Positions 1-9,025 are shown, numbered from the stretch's first letter. The stretch: DNA of 64,000 nt from Sphingopyxis microcysteis (GCF_012274265.1 NZ_JAANYY010000003.1:556975-620974), one strand, 5' to 3'. Numbers and translations are program-made. Notes: a model not told the origin generated them from the sequence alone.

Positions 1-330
1 GCGACCTTTCCCGAAAAATACGCGCGCTATGTCCGCGAACGCCGGGTCATCGACGTGGCGACCTTCATCCGTCAATCGACCGGCCGCACCGCCGACATCT
101 ACAAGCTCGACCGGCGCGGCTATCTGCGTCCCGGCTTTTTCGCCGACATCGTCGTGCTGGATCCTGCGGGATATGCGCCGCGCGCCGATTATGTCCGCCC
201 GCGCGAATTGAGCGTCGGCGTGCAAAGCCTGTTCGTCAACGGCGCGCTGGCGCTCGACGAGGGCCGCACCACCGGCGTTACCGCAGGCCGCGCGCTGCTC
301 CGGCCCCGCCCGCCGGGCTGCCCCGGCTAG
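1..330 (+). CDS. C-terminal end of an N-acyl-D-amino-acid deacylase-like amidohydrolase (partial)
   Basis: The reading frame is open from the first base and ends at TAG 328-330, so only about the last 109 residues are present. The segment GFFADIVVLDP followed by SVGVQSLFVNGALALDEG and TGVTAGRALLR is the usual C-terminal beta-sandwich closure of the D-aminoacylase/dihydroorotase-like amidohydrolases, where a 'PG..ADIVVFDP' turn precedes 'VNG..V..GG..TG..PGR.LR'. The metal-binding barrel lies outside the window, so substrate cannot be judged. The downstream genes are on the opposite strand. Confidence 0.75.
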   Translation, partial: ATFPEKYARYVRERRVIDVATFIRQSTGRTADIYKLDRRGYLRPGFFADIVVLDPAGYAPRADYVRPRELSVGVQSLFVNGALALDEGRTTGVTAGRALLRPRPPGCPG

Positions 331-380
331 TTGAAGCGGAAATCCGTCTCGCGCCAAGCCTCTTGCGAAGTCGGCGTGCG

Positions 381-1775
381 CTAGCCGCCCAGTGCCAGCC
401 ACAACAGCAGGCGCGCGCGCCGCGCCGCGCCCACCGCGACCGCGGCGCGTTCCGCCGCGCCGTCGGCTTGCCGCCGCGTTTCCAGCGCCGCCGACAAGTC
501 GGCCAGCCCGGCGCGAAAGCGGCTTGCGGTCAGGGCGTCGCTGCGCGCCAACAGCGCCGCCTCCTGCGCCGCCGCCGCCGCGCGCGCGTCGGCGGCGGCA
601 ATCAATCGATAAGCCGACTCGGCATCGCCCAAGGCGGTGAATACCGTCGCACGATATTGCTGAAAGGCGAGCTTCTTGTCCGCCGCCGCACCATCGATCT
701 CCGCGGAAATCCGGCCAAAATCAATAAGCGGCCCCGCGATTGCAGCGGCGAGCGACCCGATGATCGAATCATCGTCGAACAACTGGCCCGGGCTGAATGC
801 CAACAGGCCCAGCGTGCCCGACAGCGTCAGGCGCGGAAACCGCCGCGCGGCGGTCGCCGCCAGATCGGCGTCGGCCGCGGCGAGCCGCGCGGCTGCGGCC
901 ACGACATCGGGACGGCGGACGAGCAGGTCGGACGGCAGCGCGGCGGGCGCCGATGGCAACGCCTGCTCACCATGCGACGCATCCAGCTGCGCCTCAACCC
1001 ATGCGGCATCGCGCCCGGTGAGCGTTACCAGGCGCCCGACGATGGTGCCCCGTTCGGTATCGAGCCCCGCCAGACGGCTCCGCGATGCGCTCGCCACGCT
1101 TTCGGCGCGCACGCGGTCGGCGCCCGGCGCAAGGCCGGCGGTCGATCGTGCGGTGGCCAGCGCAATCAGACGCTCGGCCGATGTCAGGTCGCGCTGAAGC
1201 GATGCCGCACGCGCGTCAAGGCTTCGCCAATCGACCACCAGCGACGCGATATCGGCGATCAGCGCGATCCGGACCGCGTCGGCGTCGGCGGTCGCCGCAT
1301 CGAGCCGCAACGATGCGGCGCGCTGTTCGGACCGCAAGCGACCGAAGATGTCCGGATCCCAGCGCGCGCTGAGCGAAGCGCCATAAGCCGTCTGATCGGG
1401 ATCGATCGAAATGCCGGGCGGCAGGCTGGCGCCGAAGCTCCCCGGATTGCTGCGGCTCGTCTCGATCGACGCCGACGCGTCCAATTGCGGCGCGCGTTCG
1501 GCGCGGGCGCGGCGCGCGGCGGCGCGGGCGCGTTCGATCCGCGCCGCCGCCTCACCGAGCGAGGGTGCTTCGGCGATCGCCGCGGCCTGTAGCGCCAAAA
1601 AAGCAGGATCGTCACTCGGCAACAAAGCCGCCAAAGACCCGGCGCGAGCAGCATCGGGCGCGCCGGAAAAGGTCGCAGGAATCGGCGGCGTCGGCGTCTC
1701 CACCGTCGGCGGTGACCCGGCGGCGCACCCTGCCAGCAGCGCCGCGGCGAAGAACAGGGGCGCGCTGCGCGTCAC
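381..1775 (-). CDS. NodT/TolC-family outer membrane lipoprotein of an efflux system
   Basis: A 464-residue protein with a lipoprotein signal (hydrophobic stretch 6-16, lipobox LLAGC, Cys17) followed by two long alanine- and arginine-rich helical halves typical of the outer membrane factor fold. Family features include DLLVRRPDVVAAAARLAAA near the second repeat and ARRFPRLTLSGTLGL. It is expected to form the trimeric outer membrane duct of a tripartite exporter. The start overlaps the stop of the upstream adaptor gene by 4 nt (ATGA), so the two are translationally coupled. It is the last gene of the permease-ATPase-adaptor-duct operon. Confidence 0.9.
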   Translation of the reverse strand: MTRSAPLFFAAALLAGCAAGSPPTVETPTPPIPATFSGAPDAARAGSLAALLPSDDPAFLALQAAAIAEAPSLGEAAARIERARAAARRARAERAPQLDASASIETSRSNPGSFGASLPPGISIDPDQTAYGASLSARWDPDIFGRLRSEQRAASLRLDAATADADAVRIALIADIASLVVDWRSLDARAASLQRDLTSAERLIALATARSTAGLAPGADRVRAESVASASRSRLAGLDTERGTIVGRLVTLTGRDAAWVEAQLDASHGEQALPSAPAALPSDLLVRRPDVVAAAARLAAADADLAATAARRFPRLTLSGTLGLLAFSPGQLFDDDSIIGSLAAAIAGPLIDFGRISAEIDGAAADKKLAFQQYRATVFTALGDAESAYRLIAAADARAAAAAQEAALLARSDALTASRFRAGLADLSAALETRRQADGAAERAAVAVGAARRARLLLWLALGG

Positions 1776-2770
1776 TTCCTGGCTCCGGAGGGGGCTTTCG
1801 CCGGGATGAAAGCATCGACCTGCTGCCCGACGCGGAAGAGGTCGCTGCCCGCCGGAAGCGCATAGATGATCTGCATCACGCGCACATCGACGCGTTCGGC
1901 GGCGCTGTTGGTCAGCGAGCGTTTCGGCACCACCAGCGGTTCGGCGCGAACGAAGCGCGCGGCGACCTGGCGCTCGGCGGCGCCGCGCGGCGACACGATG
2001 GCATTGGCCCCCAACGCGACATCGGCCGCCTGATCCTCGTCGATATCGATGCGGACATGCAGCGGGCGCGTTTCGCCCATGCGGATATAGGGTTCGGCAT
2101 TGCCGCCCTGCGGCCCGCCTGCCTGCACATATTCGCCCGGGCGGATATTCACCGCCAGGATCTCGCCAGCGATCGGCGCGCGCACCGCCAACCGGGCCAG
2201 TTCGGTGCGCGCGCTGCCGGCCGCCGCGCTCGCCGCGGCAAGGCGCGCCCGCGCCAGCGCGAGCCTGCTCGTTGCTGCCGCGGCTTCGCCTTCGGCCCGC
2301 ACCACTTCGGTCCGGCTGACCGCTTCGGCATCGTCAACCTGGCGATACAGTGCGAGCTGGCGCTGCGCAGTGATGCGCGCCGCATCGGCCTCCCCGATCG
2401 CCGCGCGCGCTTCGCCGATCGCGGCCTCCGCTTCCGCCAAACGTGCGCGCACGGCGCGATCGTCGACGGTGAACAGCAAGTCACCCTTGGCGACATAGGC
2501 GCCCGGCTGCACGTTCAACTGCATCACCAGCCCCGACAAGGCCGTGCCGACATCGACGATCTCGCTCGACGGCTCGACAACCCCCGCCCCCGCCACGCGC
2601 GCGCTGTTGGCGAGCGCCCCGGTCGCCCGCGGCGGCGTCTGCTGCGGCGGTTCGAGCTGCCGGTCGGGGAGCCCGCTCGCGATGAAGATCACCGCGATCA
2701 CCAGCCCCAGCAAGGCGATCGCCGGCAGGATCTGGCGGGCGAAGTTCAGATTGGCAAAGCGTCGGGTCAT
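1772..2770 (-). CDS. HlyD/MacA-type periplasmic adaptor (membrane fusion protein)
   Basis: A 332-residue protein with one N-terminal membrane segment (about 14-33), a first lipoyl half (VQPGAYVAKGDLLFTVDD), an alanine-rich helical hairpin (about 110-195) and the returning lipoyl half (VRAPIAGEILAVNIRPGEYV). This order is characteristic of adaptors that bridge an inner-membrane ABC transporter and an outer membrane duct. It lies between the ATPase gene (4 nt upstream) and the NodT-like gene (4-nt overlap). The DevB subgroup is a likely assignment because the partner permease is DevC/MacB-like; the substrate is unknown. Confidence 0.88.
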   Translation of the reverse strand: MTRRFANLNFARQILPAIALLGLVIAVIFIASGLPDRQLEPPQQTPPRATGALANSARVAGAGVVEPSSEIVDVGTALSGLVMQLNVQPGAYVAKGDLLFTVDDRAVRARLAEAEAAIGEARAAIGEADAARITAQRQLALYRQVDDAEAVSRTEVVRAEGEAAAATSRLALARARLAAASAAAGSARTELARLAVRAPIAGEILAVNIRPGEYVQAGGPQGGNAEPYIRMGETRPLHVRIDIDEDQAADVALGANAIVSPRGAAERQVAARFVRAEPLVVPKRSLTNSAAERVDVRVMQIIYALPAGSDLFRVGQQVDAFIPAKAPSGARK

Positions 2771-2774
2771 GGCG

Positions 2775-3503
2775 TCAATGGTCCTTCGGCATGTCGCGGC
2801 CGTCGTGGGTGATCCGGCCGTCCTCGAGCACGAGGATGCGATCGGCGAGGTCGAAAATGCGGTTGTCGTGGGTGACGATGATCACCGATCGGTCGTCGGC
2901 GAGCGCCACCTCGCGCAGCAAGTCCATCACGCGCCGCCCGGACCGCGCGTCGAGCGCCGCGGTCGGTTCGTCGCAGACGATCAGGCGCGGCTGGTGGACC
3001 AATGCGCGCGCGATCGCGACGCGTTGCTGCTGACCGCCCGACAATTGGTTGGGCAGCTTGTCGGCCTGAGCGGCGATGTTCAGCGCGGCGAGCAATTCGA
3101 TCGCCCGCTCGCGGGCCTCAAGCCGGTCCATTCCCTGCGCGATCAGCGGCACGGCGGCATTCGACGCCGCGTCGATCGCCGGGATCAGATTATATTGCTG
3201 GAAAATGAAACCGACGTTGCGCAGCCGGAAATCGACCAGATCGCTGTCGCTGAGGCGATAGATGTCGGTACCGAACAGTCGCACTTCGCCCTCGGTCGGC
3301 CACAGGATGCCGCACATGATCGAAATCAGCGTCGTCTTGCCCGATCCCGACTCCCCGACCAGATAGGTGAGCTCGCCGGCGCGCACGTCGAGGTCGATGC
3401 CGTGCAGCACCCGGATCGTCTGCTGCCCCGCGGTGAAGTCGCGCGCGACACCGCGCGTCGAAATCGCGGCGATCGCCGTCGCTGTGTCGGCGGCGGCGCT
3501 CAC
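2775..3503 (-). CDS. ABC transporter ATP-binding protein, MacB/DevA/LolD type
   Basis: A 242-residue ATPase with Walker A GESGSGKT (50-57), Q-loop FQQYNL (about 102-107), signature LSGGQQQR (155-162), Walker B LIVCDEP (175-181) and a switch His in IIVTHDN. The LolD/MacB-like Q-loop context and the stand-alone nucleotide-binding domain fit a mechanotransmission-type exporter with an FtsX-like permease. The start overlaps the permease stop by 4 nt, and the HlyD gene follows after 4 nt, so all four transporter genes form one tight operon. Confidence 0.93.
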   Translation of the reverse strand: MSAAADTATAIAAISTRGVARDFTAGQQTIRVLHGIDLDVRAGELTYLVGESGSGKTTLISIMCGILWPTEGEVRLFGTDIYRLSDSDLVDFRLRNVGFIFQQYNLIPAIDAASNAAVPLIAQGMDRLEARERAIELLAALNIAAQADKLPNQLSGGQQQRVAIARALVHQPRLIVCDEPTAALDARSGRRVMDLLREVALADDRSVIIVTHDNRIFDLADRILVLEDGRITHDGRDMPKDH

Positions 3504-4636
3504 CGGAACACCGCCGCGGGTTCGGTCTTGAGCACCCGGCGCAGCGCAATCCAGCCGGTCAGCGCTAGGATCAGGGCGACCGCGACCAAGCTGATCAGCG
3601 GCACTTGCCAGGGGATATAAAAGCCCTTGAAGGTCGGATTGCTGGAAAAGCCCCAGATAAAGCCGACGGTGCCGAGAACGCCAAGCCCATAGCCGATCAG
3701 GCCGACCATCGCCGCCTGCGCCGCGACCATGCGGCGGATCTTGGCATTATTCACCCCGATCGCCTTCAGCGCCCCGAATTGTTTGATATTGTCGCGGATG
3801 AACAGGCTGAAGGTCAGGCCGACGATCGCCACCCCGACGACAAAGCCGAGCAGCACCGTAATCCCGAAATTCAGCGGAATGCCGGTGTTCTCGATGATGA
3901 AATCGACCCCATCGCGTGCGAATTCGTCGCGGGTGCGGGCGCGCAGCCCCGTATCTTGGGTGATCCGCGTCGCGAGCGCCTTCGCGTCCACCCCGGGCGC
4001 GGCGCCGACCAGCACAAAGCTCAATCGGTTGCGCGTACCGGGCACGAAATTGAGCGCGCGGCTATAGCGGGTGTAGAGCGTGACCTGGCTGGTAAAGCTG
4101 GGGATCGCATCGGCGACCCCCATGATCACCGCGCGCTGGTCGTTCAGTTCCAGCCGCTCGCCGACGGGGTCATATCCTTCCGGGAAAAAGCGCGTCGTCC
4201 CGACATCGTCGATCACCACCGCATCGGGCCGCTCGAGCACATCGGCGGCCCCCGACGCCATCCGGCGCGGCAAGCCGATCAGCGTCGCGTCATCGACCCC
4301 GATGACCGACACGCCTTCAAGGTCGCCTTCCTTCGTCCGCACCGACGCCGCGGCGCGCAGGTGCGGCACCGCCCATTCGACCCCCGCCACCGACCGCACC
4401 CGATCGAGCGCCGTTGACGGCATCGGCAGATTGACGTCGGTCGTGCGGCTGACCGGGTCCATCACCCAGACATCGGCCGACGGGACGTTGTAAACGCCGC
4501 TGGCGCCGCGCTCGATCAGGTTGACGAAAATCGTCAGCTGCTGGGTGATCAGCAGGGTGGAAAATGCGATGCCGAACAGCAGACCATAAAATTTGGTCGC
4601 GTCGCCGGTCAGCATTCGGATTGCGATCCAGACCAT
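3500..4636 (-). CDS. FtsX/MacB-like ABC transporter permease (DevC type)
   Basis: A 378-residue permease with one membrane helix near the N-terminus (about 15-35), a periplasmic domain of roughly 200 residues (MacB_PCD-like, containing SVIGVDDATLIGLP), and three C-terminal helices beginning at NFGITVLLGFVVGVAIVGLTF and ending with a RRVLKTEPAAVFR tail, the usual end of FtsX-fold permeases. It is the first gene of the exporter operon and is divergent from a TetR gene across 93 bp. Homology to heterocyst DevC is likely, but no cyanobacterial role is implied. Confidence 0.88.
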   Translation of the reverse strand: MVWIAIRMLTGDATKFYGLLFGIAFSTLLITQQLTIFVNLIERGASGVYNVPSADVWVMDPVSRTTDVNLPMPSTALDRVRSVAGVEWAVPHLRAAASVRTKEGDLEGVSVIGVDDATLIGLPRRMASGAADVLERPDAVVIDDVGTTRFFPEGYDPVGERLELNDQRAVIMGVADAIPSFTSQVTLYTRYSRALNFVPGTRNRLSFVLVGAAPGVDAKALATRITQDTGLRARTRDEFARDGVDFIIENTGIPLNFGITVLLGFVVGVAIVGLTFSLFIRDNIKQFGALKAIGVNNAKIRRMVAAQAAMVGLIGYGLGVLGTVGFIWGFSSNPTFKGFYIPWQVPLISLVAVALILALTGWIALRRVLKTEPAAVFR

Positions 4637-4693
4637 CGGGGGAGAGCCCTTTTTTCCTCACCGCTTGCAACCGCTCCGCTTTGTGAACATTAT

Positions 4694-4729
4694 TGAACGG
4701 TCGCGTATAAGTGAACGGAAGCGTACAGT
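4694..4729. promoter_or_regulatory. 18-bp tandem direct repeat in the exporter/TetR divergent promoter
   Basis: Two head-to-tail 18-bp units begin TGAACGG-NN-GCGTA (4694-4711 and 4712-4729). A partial TGTGAACAT lies just upstream at 4684. The array fills the space between the TetR start (4730) and the exporter operon start (4636). TetR proteins normally bind dyads, so direct repeats suggest either two side-by-side operators or overlapping half sites. The TGA at 4712-4714 is in frame with the TetR gene and fixes its start downstream. Confidence 0.6.
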
Positions 4730-5359
4730 TTGTCAATCGCCCCCAAAACGAATCTTGGCCGCCCGGCCGATCTCGCCAAGCGCGAGGCCATTCTGGTCGC
4801 AGCCAGGGATGCGTTTTTTGAACATGGCTATGGCGCCGCTGCGATCGAACAAATTGCCGCGGCCGCGGGCGTGTCCAAGGTGACGGTCTATAATCATTTC
4901 TCGGACAAGCAGGGGCTGTTTACCGCGGCGATCGAACGCGAATGCGAACGGATGCGCAGTCATTTTTCGATCGAGCGTGACGGGACGACCTCGCTGCGCG
5001 ATCGCCTGCTCCATATCGGCCACGCCATGGTGGCCTTTTTGTCGCGGCCCGAGATGGTTCAGTTCGAACGCCGCATCGCCGCCGAAACCGAGCGCAACCC
5101 GGAAATCGGCCTCGCGTTCCTGAACGCCGGTCCGCGGCGGATGAAAGCGACGATGGCGGCATTTCTGACCGCCATTTCCCAAAGCGGAGCCCTTGCCATT
5201 CCCGACCCCGCCCTCGCCGCCGAGCAATTTGCGGCCATGTGCAAGGGCTTCGGCGACGTCGAACTCCGCTTCGGCGCGCCGCCGAGCGCCCAATCAACCC
5301 AACGCCGGGTCGAGGCTGCGGTCGATGCCTTTTTGAATATCTACGGCGGGGGTCGGTAG
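4730..5359 (+). CDS. TetR/AcrR-family transcriptional regulator
   Basis: A 209-residue regulator with an N-terminal helix-turn-helix (about residues 30-58; IEQIAAAAGVSKVTVYNHF) and a C-terminal ligand domain resembling the AcrR-like TetR_C group (residues RRIAAETERNPEIG). The start is TTG at 4730: the in-frame TGA at 4712 excludes longer forms and there is no ATG before the DNA-binding domain. GGAAG at 4717-4721 may be the ribosome binding site. It probably represses the divergent ABC exporter. Confidence 0.88.
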   Translation: MSIAPKTNLGRPADLAKREAILVAARDAFFEHGYGAAAIEQIAAAAGVSKVTVYNHFSDKQGLFTAAIERECERMRSHFSIERDGTTSLRDRLLHIGHAMVAFLSRPEMVQFERRIAAETERNPEIGLAFLNAGPRRMKATMAAFLTAISQSGALAIPDPALAAEQFAAMCKGFGDVELRFGAPPSAQSTQRRVEAAVDAFLNIYGGGR

Positions 5360-5424
5360 GCTAGTCTGCTTCGTGGATGCCCGTATATCTGGCGGCGCGG
5401 CGCGCTGTGCTGTAGCGACATTCC

Positions 5425-5895
5425 ATGGATCTCTATTCGCTCGTCAAAACGCTGCACATCTTGAGTGCGACGATCGTGTTCGGGACGGGGATCGGGATCG
5501 CCAATTTCATGTTCTTCGGAAGTCGTAGCCGCGTTCCGGTCGAGCGCGCCTTTGCCGCACGCCTGACGGTGAAGGCGGATTTTCTGTTCACCCTGCCTGC
5601 GGTCATCATCCAGCCGCTGAGCGGTGCGTGGCTGGTGTGGCACGGCGGCTTCCGGTGGGACGATTATTGGCTGGTCGTCACCTATGGCCTCTATTTGCTG
5701 GCGGCGCTGTGCTGGGTGCCGGTCGTGTTCATTCAGATTCGCATGAAACGGCTGCTGGAAGCGTCCGCACGGGGCGAGGCAATCGATGAAGCGGCCTATG
5801 ATCGGCTGTTTCGCAAATGGTTCATCCTGGGCTGGCCGGCGTTCGGCGGGCTGGTCGTCATTTTTTGGCTGATGGTCACCAAACCGACATGGTAG
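5425..5895 (+). CDS. DUF2269-family integral membrane protein
   Basis: A 156-residue protein with four predicted membrane helices (about 8-30, 50-70, 82-105 and 134-152). The opening LYSLVKTLHILSATIVFGTGIG and the central tryptophan/tyrosine-rich region match the DUF2269 family of predicted membrane proteins. No catalytic function is established for the family. The gene begins a three-gene operon: its stop codon overlaps the next start by 7 nt. Confidence 0.8.
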   Translation: MDLYSLVKTLHILSATIVFGTGIGIANFMFFGSRSRVPVERAFAARLTVKADFLFTLPAVIIQPLSGAWLVWHGGFRWDDYWLVVTYGLYLLAALCWVPVVFIQIRMKRLLEASARGEAIDEAAYDRLFRKWFILGWPAFGGLVVIFWLMVTKPTW

Positions 5896-7004
5896 CCCGC
5901 GTCCTGATCATCGGTGGCTATGGCAATTTCGGCAGCTATATCGCGCGCAGCCTTGCCAGTGACGCGAGCATCCGCCTGCTGATCGGGGGACGCTCGGCGG
6001 CCAAGGCAAAGGCGTTTTCGGCGTCGCTCGAACCCGCTCATGTCGCCGAGGGTCATGCGATCGACATCGATGGCGACCTCACCGAAGCGCTGGGGCGAAT
6101 CGCGCCAGACATCGTCATCCACACCACCGGGCCTTTCCAGACCCAGGATCACCGCGTCGCGCGGGCGTGCATCGCACAGCGCTGTCATTATATCGACCTC
6201 GCCGATGCGCGGGCGTTCGTGGCGACGATCGGCCGGCTCGATGCCGAAGCACGAGCGAAAAATCTGCTGGTGGTCAGTGGAGCCAGCTCGGTCCCCTGTC
6301 TGACGGCAGCGGTAATCGATGCCTATCTCCCGTCGTTCGCACGGCTCGAGGCGGTCGATTACGGCATCAGCGCGGCGCAGCACACCAATCGCGGTCTGGC
6401 AACAACCTCGGCGGTGCTCAGCTATGTGGGCAAACCGATCGAGATGCTGCGCGATGGCGCGATGAAAACCGTCCATGGCTGGGAAGACACGCATGTCGTC
6501 CGCTATCCCGGGCTTGGCACCCGTCTTTTCGGCAATTGCGATATTCCGGACCTGGCATTGTTTCCCGAACGCTATCCCACGCTCCGGTCGATGCGCTTTT
6601 GCGCCGGGCATGAGCTGAAAACGCTCCATATCGGCACGCGCATGCTGGGCGCGCTGGTCCGGTTGGGGCTGATCGGATCGCTCAGCAACCATGCCGGATC
6701 GCTGCTCAAGCTCGCTTTCGCATTCGATCGCTTCGGCTCGGGACAAAGCGGCTTTCATATGTTCCTGCGCGGCATAGGTCATGGCGGCGATCCGCAGCAG
6801 CAACGCTTCTGGATCGTCGCGCGGTCGGGCCATGGGCCCTACATCCCGTGCATGCCGGCAATCCTGCTGGCCAGGCGGCTGGCAAGGGGTTGGGCGATAA
6901 GACCCGGCGCAACGCCCTGCGTCGATCTGATCGATCTCGACAGCTACCTCGGCGCGCTGTCAGATCTCGATATCGAGGTCATTCGGGATGAGATCAATGC
7001 CTGA
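5889..7004 (+). CDS. Saccharopine dehydrogenase-like NAD(P)-binding protein
   Basis: A 371-residue protein starting MVARVLIIGGYGNFGS, a Rossmann GxGxxG-type nucleotide-binding turn, followed by VIHTTGPFQTQDHRVARACI and HYIDLADAR, which are typical of saccharopine dehydrogenase-like and trans-acting enoyl reductase-like proteins. The ATG at 5889 is preferred over an upstream in-frame start because it places the Rossmann strand at the N-terminus and gives a 7-nt overlap with the DUF2269 gene. The next gene starts inside its last codons. The substrate is unknown. Confidence 0.8.
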   Translation: MVARVLIIGGYGNFGSYIARSLASDASIRLLIGGRSAAKAKAFSASLEPAHVAEGHAIDIDGDLTEALGRIAPDIVIHTTGPFQTQDHRVARACIAQRCHYIDLADARAFVATIGRLDAEARAKNLLVVSGASSVPCLTAAVIDAYLPSFARLEAVDYGISAAQHTNRGLATTSAVLSYVGKPIEMLRDGAMKTVHGWEDTHVVRYPGLGTRLFGNCDIPDLALFPERYPTLRSMRFCAGHELKTLHIGTRMLGALVRLGLIGSLSNHAGSLLKLAFAFDRFGSGQSGFHMFLRGIGHGGDPQQQRFWIVARSGHGPYIPCMPAILLARRLARGWAIRPGATPCVDLIDLDSYLGALSDLDIEVIRDEINA

Positions 7005-7449
7005 CGTCTCAAAACAGCCGTTCAGCTATCGCCATGATCCGGCGGTTCCCGATTTCGATGATCGCAAAGCGCTGTTCGTGTTCGATGGCATCTGCGTGCT
7101 GTGCTCGGGCGGCGCGAGCTGGATCATGCGAAATGACGGCAGGGGGCTCGTCAATTTCACGCCCGCGCAGGAAGCGCTGGGCCAGGCGCTCTATGCCCAT
7201 TACGGCATTGATATGGACGAGAGTTATCTGCTGATTGCAGATGGGTCCGCCTATACCGCGTCGCGCGGCTATCTGGAGCTCTGCCGGATATTGGGGCGCT
7301 GGTGGCACGCCCTCCGCATGTCCGCCGTCATCCCTGAACCCCTGCGCGACTGGCTCTACGCCCTGGTCGCCCGCAACCGATATCGCTGGTTCGGCAAGGC
7401 CGACTATTGCGCGCTTTTGACCAAAGAGCAGCGCGAGCGATTGCTTTAG
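6988..7449 (+). CDS. DCC1-like thiol-disulfide oxidoreductase family protein (DUF393)
   Basis: A 153-residue protein with the DxxCxxC signature FDGICVLCSGGASWIM near residues 31-46, the hallmark of the DCC family (thioredoxin-like, function poorly known). The C-terminal part (LRDWLYALVARNRYRWFGK) is also family-typical. An ATG at 6997 in the same frame is an alternative start. The 17-nt overlap with the dehydrogenase gene indicates a single operon with DUF2269. Confidence 0.85.
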   Translation: MRSMPDVSKQPFSYRHDPAVPDFDDRKALFVFDGICVLCSGGASWIMRNDGRGLVNFTPAQEALGQALYAHYGIDMDESYLLIADGSAYTASRGYLELCRILGRWWHALRMSAVIPEPLRDWLYALVARNRYRWFGKADYCALLTKEQRERLL

Positions 7450-8002
7450 GAAGCGCGATCCCACCTCTATCGTCGTCTGATAGCAGATTGCAGGCTTTTG
7501 GCTGCGTCACACCAAAAATGCACACAAGCTCATCCCCGGGCGCGACAAGCAAAGCGATTGCCGAAAAGGTCAGCCGCGACCCGACGATCCGCAATAATCA
7601 TCTCGCTGCCAGCGTCACGGCCATGGATGCATATCCCGACCGCCGGATCCCGGCTCAAATTCCTTGACGCATCCTAGCCTCTTGAGCCGGATCCCGCGAT
7701 CCCGGACAAAACTTCGATATTTTGCCCGAAATGCCGCTTCATAGCCTCGTCGGCTTCGACCGGGTTTCGCTCGAGAATTGCCTGCGCAATGCGCGCGGGC
7801 GGTCGCTGAGCATATAGAGACCGCATGATGGACGCACTCCAGATCAATGACCCACCCCGCGCAACTTGCGCTCTTGCCGTTTGCTCGCTGAAAGCTGCCG
7901 AGCTGCAATCGGTCAAAGGTAGCCCCATTTTCAGTTACGTAGCTGCCGATCCCCGCCGAGAGACTCTGGCCATTGTCGCGCCCGGTCGAGCAAGCAGTAT
8001 CG
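7450..8002. other. 553-bp stretch without an intact gene
   Basis: Short open frames exist on both strands but none has a convincing start, ribosome binding site or full-length match. The only recognisable coding trace is the GntR-like tail described separately. Codon-scale quality is lower than in neighbouring genes, and the GATC/CCGGATCC-rich composition at 7640-7720 stands out. This looks like decayed sequence on the border of the Rtc locus. Confidence 0.5.
7674..7850 (-). pseudogene. Possible remnant of a GntR/FCD-domain regulator C-terminus
   Basis: The minus frame ending at 7674 contains ARIAQAILERNPVEADEAMKRHFG, which resembles the last helices of FCD-domain GntR regulators (typically 'AIRARDPEAAEAAMRRHL'). 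The upstream part of the frame shows no helix-turn-helix or ligand-domain sequence, so if the match is real only a fragment survives. The resemblance is short and could be chance. Confidence 0.35.
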
Positions 8003-9025
8003 CTACGAGCCTGCCCACTCGACCATGATTGCCCCGTCAGGTCGTTCGACGAAGCGAAAGCCCGCTCCCAGAAAGCGCTCGACGAGCGCTGCCGCCGTTA
8101 GCGTATGCTGACTCAGTTTTACCGTTGAAAAGGACCCGCCCCTCGCCATCGCGAAGGGAAGCAGCAATTGGTCTTGCAGGTAAGGGCCGGCGAAAGCCTC
8201 ACACGCCAAATATCCCGCTATCCGCCGCGCCGCAGTTTTGGCTAGGCGTTCGGCGGGAATTCCGATTTTGCCAAAAGCCGACATTACCTCGGTCACATGA
8301 TCGAATTCGGCTTCGAGCAATAGCGCATTGCCCGGCCCCTGATCAGCGGGAAGCTGGCGGATGCCGAAGGCATCGGCGGGCCAGTCGGCAAGCGTCTTCG
8401 CCGCGGTCTTGAGCTCGCGATCGCCGACGTCGAAAGGAACCCCCGCTATGATCGCGGTCGCGGAGACGCGGCGCAGGGCACCGCGCTCGACGCATTCGAT
8501 CGCGCGCAGCGGCGCCGGCGCGATGTCGATCTCGACGCGCCCGCCGCCGCGCGGGAAGAAGCCGTGGCGCACCAGCCGCGCGGTAACGGTCGGTCCCATG
8601 CGGTTGATGACGGACAGCAGCGTACGCTCGATGAACTCGAAGGGCGGCGCGGCCATCGCATGCGTCCCGCCCTCGAGTACGAGCCGCGACGGCGCATCGG
8701 CCAGCATCAGCGGCACCATGACCGTCTGCAGGACGAGCGCGGTGCTGCCCGCGGTACCGACCGCGAAATGATAGTCGCCGGGCGTGATCCGCCCCGGCCG
8801 GAACGAGATGCTGTTCGACCCCACCGCGAGCCCCGAGCATTCGGCGCCACCGATGACGCACGCAGCCTCGATCGCGGTCACATGCTGGCGCATCAGCCCC
8901 GGCTTCTCGCGTCCCCCGCGAATATTCTCGATCGTGAAGGGCTCGCCGGTCAGCAGCGACAGGGCGCACGCATAACGCAGCACCTGCCCCCCACCTTCGC
9001 CTTCCGATCCGTCGATTGTGATCAT
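8003..9025 (-). CDS. rtcA: RNA 3'-terminal phosphate cyclase RtcA
   Basis: A 340-residue protein of usual family length. It opens with IDGSEGEGGGQVLRYA, the family N-terminus, and carries the nucleotidylation histidine in SQHTLTA (His307, equivalent to His309 of E. coli RtcA). The enzyme converts RNA 3'-phosphate ends to 2',3'-cyclic phosphate through an adenylated intermediate, and so feeds RtcB-type ligation. It is the last gene of the rtcB - unknown - rtcA operon; the preceding gene ends 9 nt upstream. Confidence 0.96.
   Translation of the reverse strand: MITIDGSEGEGGGQVLRYACALSLLTGEPFTIENIRGGREKPGLMRQHVTAIEAACVIGGAECSGLAVGSNSISFRPGRITPGDYHFAVGTAGSTALVLQTVMVPLMLADAPSRLVLEGGTHAMAAPPFEFIERTLLSVINRMGPTVTARLVRHGFFPRGGGRVEIDIAPAPLRAIECVERGALRRVSATAIIAGVPFDVGDRELKTAAKTLADWPADAFGIRQLPADQGPGNALLLEAEFDHVTEVMSAFGKIGIPAERLAKTAARRIAGYLACEAFAGPYLQDQLLLPFAMARGGSFSTVKLSQHTLTAAALVERFLGAGFRFVERPDGAIMVEWAGS

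Noticed and set aside
7407-7667. Small plus-strand frame after the DCC gene with AIAEKVSRDPTIRNNHL
   Set aside because: It lacks a ribosome site, overlaps the DCC gene end and shows no family resemblance; it may be part of the decayed stretch.
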